Source: Chloranthus sessilifolius
Taxonomy: Eukaryota > Streptophyta > Magnoliopsida > Chloranthales > Chloranthaceae
Assembly: GCA_021018995.1 (NCBI GenBank)
Contig: CM037591.1
Location: 5,958,001-6,022,000, forward strand
DNA length: 64,000 nucleotides
Direction of reading: 5' to 3'
Positions 11,399 to 19,159 of the stretch are shown in pieces. Made by a program: the position numbers and the translations under genes. The notes beneath the pieces are model-generated. The model ran no database searches. It worked only from the letters and a program-made list of their open reading frames with translations, and was not told where the DNA came from. The first letter of the stretch is position 1; every line of letters starts with the position of its first letter.

Positions 11399-12785
11399 AT
11401 GTTTCCTAGAGGAAGGGACCGACCCAGGGGCGGCCATAGTAGAAGCTTGCGTAGTCGAGATGATTTAATCTCGGGCACGAATAGAGAGCCTATAAGAGAT
11501 GGAGGGGCTTCTGACAGTGGTGGCCAAGGGAGTCAAGATCAGGGAGAGAATCGTGATCGAGATCGTCAGGATCAAGATCAAAGAAAACAAGAGAGAGTCA
11601 GATAAAGAAATAGGGATAGAGAGGAGCGTCAGAGGATGATGCACACCATGGAGACTATGGCGGCTGCTATGGCTCAACAAGCAGTATCCTTGACAACTCA
11701 TACTGCCCACGAGCAGCATCAGCCACCGACACCTCCAAAGGGTTCTGCCAAAGATCTTCTGCTGATGAGACCTCCTAGCTTTTTTGGACAGGGAGAGCCC
11801 ATAGTGGCAGAACATTGGTTGAGTAAGATGGAAAAAGTATTCAGTGTACTGACATGCACGGAGGATGAGAGTGTCCGTTGGGCAACCTACATGCTAGACG
11901 GAGAGGCTGGGCCTTGGTGAAAGTCTGTTTCACAGACTAGGGCTCAGGAGACTCCGAATTTGTCATGGGCTTGGGTGGAGTTCGTGGAGGAATTCAATAA
12001 ACAGTACTTCTCAAAAGTGGTAAGGAACCAAATGGAAATCCAATTTCTACAGCTTACTCAAGGGAAGATGACAGTGAGAGACTATGAGGTGGAGTTTATG
12101 TGACTCGCTCGCTTCGCGCCTGACTACGTCATCACAGAGATGATGAGAGCAAAGAGGTTTCAGCAAGGGTTGAGATCAGACGTGAGGGGAGGAGTAGTAA
12201 GGAGTAGTACCATTCTAGCTGAGGACCTATGGAGAGGTCATGAGTAAGGCCTTGGTGGTAGAGGAAGAAAATAACAACAAGTACTACCAGAGGGAGCAAT
12301 AAGGAAGGTGGAACACTGATTAGAGCAGAATGAGGAACTACGAGCCGGTGAATAAAAAGCCGAGATTCGTACCAAACAATCAGAAACCACCGTTTCAAGG
12401 TGGTTATGAGAGACCGGCGTAGCAGACCAACTAGTAGAAATTTTTGTTGCTTACGTCAGGGAGTCCGATTAGATACGAGAGCCCTGCTATCACGACCGGA
12501 GCGACAGTTACTCAGGGTTCTCGCGAGCAGCCTCTTCCACACCTCGTGAGACTTGTGCCAAGTGTGGCAAATCTCATAGGACAGCTGACTGTAGGCAGGG
12601 TACTCGGGGTTGCTTTCGATGTGGCAAGGTGGGCCACCTGATCAAAGATTATCCCGAGGTGAACAAAAGGAAGACAGTTTCAGCTCCTATGCCACGACCT
12701 ATATAAGCAAGGAAGCCGATCGTCCAAGGGAGAGCCTACGCAGTCACAGCCCAAGAGGCTCAGAATATAAATGATGTGATTCAAG
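11399..12785 (+). pseudogene. gypsy-1 gag, with stops
   Basis: Gag forms the virus-like particle and binds RNA. From ATG at 11399 the product opens with an Arg/Asp/Gln-rich tail, then a retrotransposon-gag domain (PPSFFGQGEP, AEHWLSKMEKVF, RWATYMLDGEA, EFNKQYF). Two CCHC-type knuckles follow near 12550-12650: CAKCGKSHRTADC, and CFRCGKVGHLIKDY in which the last Cys is Tyr. In-frame stops interrupt it, including GPW-stop (TGG to TGA likely), EFM-stop (CGA to TGA) and one just before the last segment; at least one frame change lies between the gag core and the knuckles. It ends at QNINDVIQ, where a candidate intron starts. Confidence 0.8.
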
Positions 12786-12926
12786 GTGAGTTTTCTTTTA
12801 AATAAATAATTTTAATTCTTAAAAATTTTAGATAGAGAAGGTACATCCATATAGAAAATATAAGAAACTGCATATAAAATTTTTAGTATGATAATAGATG
12901 TTATATATATGTGTATGTATGGTTAG
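12786..12926 (+). other. Candidate intron between gag and protease of gypsy-1 (141 nt)
   Basis: The sequence AAG|GTGAGT at 12783-12791 is a textbook plant 5' splice site, and GGTTAG|GTAC at 12921-12930 a good 3' site. The segment between is far more AT-rich than the coding sequence beside it and contains stops. Joining the sides gives a continuous frame, ...DVIQ then GTLQIY..., which matches how chromovirus gag-protease normally reads. The splice is inferred; an AT-rich insertion with chance splice-like ends is the alternative. Confidence 0.6.
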
Positions 12927-13354
12927 GTACATTACAAATTTATAAGAAGGGAAGCGACGTGACATATGAAGCTCGAGTGTTGATAAACCTGGGGTCTATC
13001 CACTCATTCGTTACCCCTCGCTTCACAAAGAAGATGAAGGTTGACCCAAAAGAGTTAGACTTTGTGTTAATCGTGACCATTCCTACTGGAAAATCGATTG
13101 ATACCGAGAAGGGTTGCAGCTCTGTGATCGTGAAAATCATAGATGGAGACGACTTTGAACTACCCGCGAACCTAATTCTGTTAGACATGCAAGGATTAGA
13201 CGTGATCCTTGGCATGGATTGGTTGTCGACTCACTGTGTGACGGTAGATTGCAAGAATAAGGTCGTCATCTTCAAACCCAACACGAGGAGATCATTTCGA
13301 TTTCGAGGAGAGAGGTCGACACATATGCCACTTATCTCGGCAGTAAGGGCATAG
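12927..13354 (+). pseudogene. gypsy-1 aspartic protease, active site changed
   Basis: The frame carries the retropepsin-like fold (RVP_2 type): ARVLINLGSIHSFVTPRF near 12975-13025, and the second conserved loop DMQGLDVILGMDWLSTH near 13185-13235. Family members read DSG or DTG at the active site. Here it is NLG, so the catalytic Asp is Asn (a single G-to-A change) and the following Ser is Leu. A protease of this sequence should be inactive. The reading frame closes with TAG at 13352-13354. Confidence 0.85.
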
Positions 13355-13384
13355 CGCCTGATCAGAAAAGGGTGTAGTGGATAC

Positions 13385-14330
13385 TTGGCATTTATGAAGG
13401 AGCATAAAGACGAGAAGAATGTTATCTCTGAGATAGCCGTGGTGCGAGACTTCGCTGATATATTTTCGGAGGAATTACTCGGATTACCTCCAGAGAGAGA
13501 AGTAGAATTCGCCATCGACTTAGCACCAGGAACAGAGCCTATTTTTAAAGCACCATATAGAATGGCTCCTGCTGAGTTGAAGGAATTGAAGGAGCAGTTG
13601 CAAGAGTTAATGGACAAGGGGTTTGTGAGGCCGAGCGTGTCTCCATGGGGAGAACCGATCTTATTTGTAAAGAAGAAAGATGGGTCAATACGTCTATGTA
13701 TTGACTATCGACAATTTAACAAACTTACTATAAAAAATCGATACCCTTTGCCTAGGAGAGATGACTTATTCGATTAACTGCAAGGAGCGAAGTATTTTTT
13801 TAAGATCGATCTGAGATCTGGTTACCATCAGTTGAGAGTCAAGGTAGAGGATATTCAGAAGATTGCATTCAGGACTCGATACGGACACTATGAATTCCTA
13901 GTGATGCCGTTTGGGTTGACAAATGCCCCGGCGTCATTCATGGATCTGATGAATAGGGTGTTTACACCACACCTAGATACTTGTATCATAGTGTTCGTTG
14001 ACGACATCCTGATCTATTCAAAATCAGAAGAAGAACATGAAAAGCACTTGAGAGTAGCCCTACAGACTCTACGTGAACACCAATTGTATGTCAAACTCAG
14101 CAAGTGCGAGTTTTGGTTAGAAGAAGTTAGCTTTTTGGGACATGTTGTCTCAAAGCATGGTGTCACTGTAGATCCAGCAAAGATCGAAGCAGTAGTAAAT
14201 TGGGAGCAACCAAAGAACGTGACCGACATCTGTAGTTTTCATGGATTAGCAGGTTACTATCGGCATTTCGTTGAGAGTTTTTCAAAAATATCAGGACCAC
14301 TCACGAGACTTACATGGAAAGATACAAGGT
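13385..14330 (+). pseudogene. gypsy-1 reverse transcriptase
   Basis: RT copies element RNA into DNA. Visible blocks in order: [107 protein letters not shown], then the catalytic box as FVDDILIYS near 13994-14020. Both Asp residues of the box are present. One nonsense codon (FD-TAA-LQG at 13776-13778) replaces the family's Gln by a C-to-T change. The rest is open, so decay here is modest. Confidence 0.92.
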
Positions 14331-14790
14331 TCAAATGGAGTGAGGCATGCGAGAAGAGTTTTCAAAAACTCAAGAAGAGACTCACTTCAGCTCCAGTACT
14401 TGCGATTCCTTTAGGCAGTGGAGGGTTCGCAGTATACAACGATGCTTCGTATAGTGGTTTGGGCTGCATGCTTAATCAACATAGAAAGGTGATAGCTTAC
14501 GGGTCAAGACAGTTGAAAGAGTATGAGAAGAATTACCCGACATATGACTTGGAATTAGCAGCGGTCATTTTTGCACTCAAAATTTGGAGACATTACTTGT
14601 ATGATGAGACTTTCGAGATCTTCACCGATCACAAGAGCCTCAGATATCTGTTTATACAGAAGGAACTAAATATGAGGCAGAGCAGATGGATAGAGTTCCT
14701 CAAGGACTATGACTATTCTATACAGTACCATCCAGGCAAGGCTAATGTAGTAGCTGACGCCTTGAGTCGGAAGGGTTCAACTCAGTTGGC
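14331..14790 (+). pseudogene. gypsy-1 RNase H
   Basis: This removes the RNA strand during reverse transcription. It continues in frame from RT with the connection region, then [12 protein letters not shown] near 14437-14475 where the family usually has [38 protein letters not shown], and the terminal NVVADALSR near 14745-14770. The first catalytic Asp and the Glu and later Asp motifs are visible. The frame is open through 15352. Confidence 0.9.
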
Positions 14791-14929
14791 TAGTTTAATT
14801 TTGGGTATGCACCGTTGGAAGTTATTTGAAGACCTGGCACTATATGACGCGAACATCGAGTCTCAAGCTACAGGAGCCTTTTTGGCTAATATATCAGTGA
14901 GACCGATGATATTTGAGCATATCCATGAA

Positions 14930-16200
14930 CTACAGATGAAAGACCCGTCGCTAACCAAGATTCGTCAAGATGTAACTGAAGGCATTAGATCTGAGTTTTC
15001 GATCAAGGAGGATGGTTCCTTATTGTTCAAGGGTCGTCTTTGTATTCCGGACAATGCCGAATTACGACGAACAATTCTTGATGAATCTCATAAATCAAGC
15101 TATGCTATCCACCCTGGAAGCACAAAAATGTATCAAGATTTGAAAAAGAATTACTGGTGGAGAGGCTTGAAACAAGATGTGGCAGAGTACGTGTCGCAAT
15201 GTTTGACATGTCAGCAAGTCAAGATCGATCATAGACACCCCGCAGGCCTATTGCAGCCTCTACCTATATCGGAATGGAAGTGGGATCGATCTCTATGGAC
15301 TTCATCGTTGGGCTACCATGTACTGCAAAGAAGTACAATGCCATTTAGGTAGTAGTCGATCGATTGATCAAATCAGCACACTTCTTGCCTTACAACACGA
15401 TGTACACGGCGGGAAGACTGGCAGAGCTGTATATGAAGGAGATTATCTGTTTGCATGAGATTCCGAGTAGCATTGTTTCAGACTGTGACCCTTTATATAC
15501 ATCAAAGTTTTAGAAGAAATTTTAAGAAGGAATGGGAATGCGACTAGATTTCAGTTCAACATTCCATCCATAGACCGATGGGCAGACAGAGAGGGTCAAT
15601 CAGATCATTGAGGACATGCTTAGGGCATGTATGTTGGAACTGTAAGGATCGTGGGATCAATACCTACCGTTGATTGAGTTTGCATATAACAACAGCTTTC
15701 AGACGAGCATTGGGATGGCACCATATGAAGCTCTTTATGGACGGCGATGTAGATCGCCCATCAATTAGGAGGAAGAGGGTGAGAAATTCGTTTTGGGACC
15801 TGAGATTCTTGAGGATAATGCCACCTATGTTCGGATGATAAGGGTCAAACTCAAAGCAGCTCAGAGTAGACAGAAAAGCTACGCTGATATCAAGCGAACG
15901 AGTGTAGACTTTAAGGTTGGTGAACACGTGTTCGTGAAAGTATCGCCTATGAAAGGCGTGATGAGGTTTGGAAAGAGAGGGAAGCTAAGTCCCCGCTATC
16001 TTGGACCATTTGAAGTTTTGGGTCGAGTAGGGAAAGTTGCTTACCGCATTGGATTACCACCATTGTTTGATCGAGTACACAATGTGTTCCACGTATCGAT
16101 GCTCAGGAAATATCTTAATGGCCCTGATCACGTGTTGAGCGGCCAATCATTTGAGATGCATGAGGATATGACTATGATCGAAGAGCCGGTAGAGATTTAA
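14930..16200 (+). pseudogene. gypsy-1 integrase, frameshifted
   Basis: The HHCC zinc domain lies near 15085-15225 ([18 protein letters not shown], ending CLTCQQVK). A one-base shift near 15286 breaks the frame after WKWD. The core resumes as MDFIVGLP (first Asp), SSIVSDCDPLY (second Asp), TDGQTERVNQ (Glu), so the DDE residues survive across frames. Several in-frame TAGs replace Trp or Gln: AI-stop-VVVDR, KF-stop-KKF, FHP-stop-TDGQ, LEL-stop-GSWD, PIN-stop-EEE. From 15793 a long open frame covers the C-terminal domain (GEHVFVKVSPMKGVMRFG, LSPRYLGPFEVL, HNVFHVSMLRKY). Confidence 0.88.
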
Positions 16201-16341
16201 GATCGAAAGGAACAAGTGTTACGGACAAAAGTGATTCCGTTAGTGCTTGTTCGATGGAAGAATCATCCAGCCGAAGAAGCTACGTAGAAACGAGAGGCCG
16301 ATGTGAAAGAACAGTATCCGGACTTGTTTGCGACAGCTTGA
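16201..16341 (+). pseudogene. gypsy-1 chromodomain-like tail
   Basis: After a stop that likely replaced Leu (VEI-TAA-DRKEQ, a transversion), the frame continues DRKEQVLRTKVIPLVLVRWK, NHPAEEAT-stop-KREAD and YPDLFATA to TGA. This matches the divergent chromodomain at the end of plant chromovirus integrases, thought to steer integration into heterochromatin. The TAG in place of Trp is another G-to-A change. It supports the Tekay-like placement. Confidence 0.75.
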
Positions 16342-16609
16342 GAGTCGAAATTGTATTGCCGCAAGCATGTTTGCGGATTTGAACCATATGTTGTAATCCA
16401 ATGTCGATCTGTTGATCAAATTATTCAATAGAAATAATTTTAAATCCGCATTGTGTTCCTAGTACCAGGCCGAATGCATACTTAGAATTCATCACAGCCA
16501 TGACATGACCGTGATGACGTGCTTCGTAGAACCAATGACCAACTGGTCATGTTTTATCAAGGAACCAAAGGAGACAAAAAAATTTTGAAATCTAAAGAAT
16601 CTGGTCAAA

Positions 16610-17215
16610 ATTGATTAATTGATTTCCAAATCGATTAATCGATTTGGGAATTCGATTAATCGATTTTGCTCGATTAGTCGACTGGCATGCGCCAGTGAGT
16701 AGAAATTTAAATGGGATTAAGGAATTGTAAGAAGAGAAATTTTGATTAATCGATTTGGGTTTCGATTAATCGATTTTGGATTTCGATTAATCGATCTGGA
16801 GATTCGATTAATCGAGTAACTTAAGAATTTTAGAAAAATTGGAAGAATTTTATACAATTTTGATTAATCGAAGAAGAATTCGATTAATTGATTTGGGATT
16901 TCGATTAATCGAACTGGAGGTTCGACTAATCGAGCCACCTGAGAAATTGGGAAAAATTTAAAGAACCTTACAATTTCGATTAATTGAAGTGAAATTCGAT
17001 TAATCGATTTTGGGATTTCAATTAATCGAAGTGGAATTTCGATTAATCGACTGGCTCACGCCAGTGAGCTTGAAAAGTTAAAATTTTAAATGACCACGAT
17101 TTCGATTAATCGAAATTATTTTGATTAATCGATTTGGAGCTTCGATTAATCGATTTTGAAACTAGTTTTGAAACTCGATTAATCAATTTTGAAAATCGAT
17201 TAATCGAACCGACGC
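16610..17215. repeat. Internal ATCGATTAATCGAT palindrome array of gypsy-1
   Basis: A second dense cluster of CGATTAATCGA motifs lies between the end of pol and the extra ORF, more than fifteen copies in about 600 bp. Spacing is irregular, and CCAGTGAG-type linkers (16690, 17060) are shared with the LTR array. Nothing coding is seen in 16342-17215 beyond this array. Confidence 0.88.
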
Positions 17216-17230
17216 CTATATATATAAATC
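17214..17230 (+). promoter_or_regulatory. Candidate internal TATA box before the gypsy-1 extra ORF
   Basis: CCTATATATATAAATCG occurs right after the palindrome array and about 225 bp before the ATG at 17454. A CT-rich leader (CTTCTTCTTCTCTCTCC) follows, as at LTR promoters. It could drive a separate subgenomic transcript. Confidence 0.5.
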
Positions 17231-17453
17231 GAGGGGGATTTCTCCCCATTCGAAATCATTTGAAATTTTTTTCCTTGCGTGCCTTCTTCTTCTCTCTCCG
17301 ACCGACTCTGCATCTAGGGGTTTTGGGCATTTTAGATCGATTTTGGATCAAAATCACGTAGCATTGGATCGAATACCAAAGGTAAACCCTAGATTTTTAC
17401 CTTCTTTCCATTTCAAACAGTTAAACCCTAGTTTTCTTGAATTTTCACCTAAA

Positions 17454-18764
17454 ATGCCGCCTAAAACACATTTTTCTTCGAAGAAGACAACGACTAAACT
17501 TCTGGTCCGGCGTAAGAATGCCGCACCGCCACCACCTACCCCATCACCGGTGAGGACTCCATCACCGTCGGCATCGGAGACCACCTCCGGTTCGACGAGC
17601 GCGTCTTCGCGCGAATCTTCACCAATGCCACCACCACCCATCAATGTACTCCAACCCAATGAATGGTGGGCGGCTAAGACCTTTGAGACCGAGTACATTA
17701 TCGATGAAACATTGTTTACAAACCCCGATGTTGCGGACGAGACCCAATGGGCTCAAAATTATCTCGTGAAGGCTGGTCTCGGCAACCTTTTGAAACCAAT
17801 CTGCGGGTCCTACTACCCTAGAGTGGTCCGTCTATTTTACCAGAGCTTAGAGGATGGCCCGACTGATGACATAGTTATGACCAAGATCGAGGGTCGCGAC
17901 TATACCTTCACCCGTCGCCACATCCACGAAGTCCTAGAATGTTATTTGGACTTTGTGCCCAAGACCACCCTCTTCCCACCCTTTGCAGAAGAGGTGAGAT
18001 TTGAAGAAATAATTACCCGGATGACAAATGAGAAGAAAGGGTCGAGATCCTCTATTAGGAGGGTCGACCTTTCCCATTATATGTGGATGCTTGATTCCAT
18101 AATCAAGTGCAATCTATACCCGTTGTGTCACGACACCGAGCAGGTGGAAAAAGTGCAGCAGGCACTCTACGCGGCCTTCTGTGGCCGTTGGTTTGACGCC
18201 ACAATGATTATCCTAAAAGGGATGAGATATATTAAGGGGAAGTTGATGAAGGGCAACTTGAGGCCCAAAGAAAAGATGTCGTATGCTCGCCTTATTTCGA
18301 GCATGCTGGAGTGTTACTCAGACACTCCAGAGTACGCCACATCGCCCCATGAGGAGTGGGCTACGGACCGCGTGAAGACTTTCTCCAATTCTTCATGGAG
18401 CCGTAGTTATAATTTGCTTAAGCGAATCCTACTGGCTCAAGGCCCAACAGCAGCAGCCGCAGCAGTAGCACCACCAGCACCACCACCCCTACCACCACAC
18501 CAGGACCCACCCATGGGGGGGGCACACCCAGTAGAGCCACTAGCGGAGGGGGCACCCTCCCATATCACCACCTCGCCTATGCCGCCAGTGCAGTCTGCGG
18601 TAGCCACACCGACTTCTTCATATCGCCGACGAGCGGCTCGCCCGACTCCTACGATAGAGGATGTGTTGGCCCGGATGGAGGCCAACAACGAGCGGATGAA
18701 CCGACGGATGGACTTTTTGATGTACCACACTATGCGGTACATCTATCCGTTGGATTACCAATAG
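17454..18764 (+). CDS. gypsy-1 extra ORF, plant-transposon-protein type (436 aa)
   Basis: This is an intact sense ORF downstream of pol. I chose ATG 17454 (MPPKTHFSSKKTTTK) because the two copia elements start alike with MAPKKK or MAPRKK; the frame is open further upstream but without a better start. Residues 1-60 are Lys-, Pro- and Ser-rich and likely disordered. The middle (about 80-320) is a globular domain with YYPRVVRLFYQSL, TRRHIHEVLECYL, LDSIIKCNLYP and LISSMLECY. A Pro/Ala-rich linker and a basic helix (TIEDVLARMEANNERMNRRM) end it. It resembles the 'putative plant transposon protein' (Transposase_32-like) family and the copia-1/copia-2 ORFs. Its function is unknown; nuclear or DNA-binding action is only a guess from the basic N-terminus. 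Confidence 0.75.
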   Translation: MPPKTHFSSKKTTTKLLVRRKNAAPPPPTPSPVRTPSPSASETTSGSTSASSRESSPMPPPPINVLQPNEWWAAKTFETEYIIDETLFTNPDVADETQWAQNYLVKAGLGNLLKPICGSYYPRVVRLFYQSLEDGPTDDIVMTKIEGRDYTFTRRHIHEVLECYLDFVPKTTLFPPFAEEVRFEEIITRMTNEKKGSRSSIRRVDLSHYMWMLDSIIKCNLYPLCHDTEQVEKVQQALYAAFCGRWFDATMIILKGMRYIKGKLMKGNLRPKEKMSYARLISSMLECYSDTPEYATSPHEEWATDRVKTFSNSSWSRSYNLLKRILLAQGPTAAAAAVAPPAPPPLPPHQDPPMGGAHPVEPLAEGAPSHITTSPMPPVQSAVATPTSSYRRRAARPTPTIEDVLARMEANNERMNRRMDFLMYHTMRYIYPLDYQ

Positions 18765-19146
18765 CGCCTCGCGCAGGAGGAGGCGTGGACTGCGGGTCGG
18801 ACAGCTTTCCACTTGGGTGTCATTTTCCACGCGAGTACCTCTACAACCAATGCATCTAGCTCGACGACACCCGCACGAAAGCACACCGCTTTCGGCGACC
18901 ACCACCACGGAGCTTGAGATGAGGATAGTTCATTTGATTGTAATCAAAACGATGTAAACGATCAAATTGTAAATTTTGAAATTTTAATAGTGAAATCTAC
19001 AACTATTTTTGCCAATTGCTTGCATTCTGTTACGTTTTCCATTGTATGATGTCTTGTTCACATTTCCTGGACGGGTACGCGACACCCCAGGGTGTGGGAT
19101 ACCCAACCAACGCACCTTTGGGTTATTTTCGAGGACGAAAATTTCC
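18765..19146 (+). other. gypsy-1 3' untranslated region
   Basis: No frame of note. An Arg/Thr-rich, Ser-rich reading continues briefly after the stop, so the stop at 18762-18764 might itself be secondary. Sequence near 19110-19140 (GGGTTATTTTCGAGGACGAAAATTTCCAAGG) is typical of the zone before a Ty3 polypurine tract. Confidence 0.6.
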
Positions 19147-19159
19147 AAGGTGGGGAGAA
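19147..19159 (+). other. gypsy-1 polypurine tract
   Basis: AAGGTGGGGAGAA sits directly before the 3' LTR, the expected priming site for plus-strand DNA. Confidence 0.85.

Noticed and set aside
17343-17453. Upstream extension of the gypsy-1 extra ORF
   Set aside because: The frame is open but has no ATG before 17454, and both copia homologues start at the equivalent MAPK/MAPR position.
18437-18908. Two minus-strand frames of about 100 codons
   Set aside because: Antisense shadows of the gypsy-1 extra ORF, created by its Pro/Ala-rich codons.
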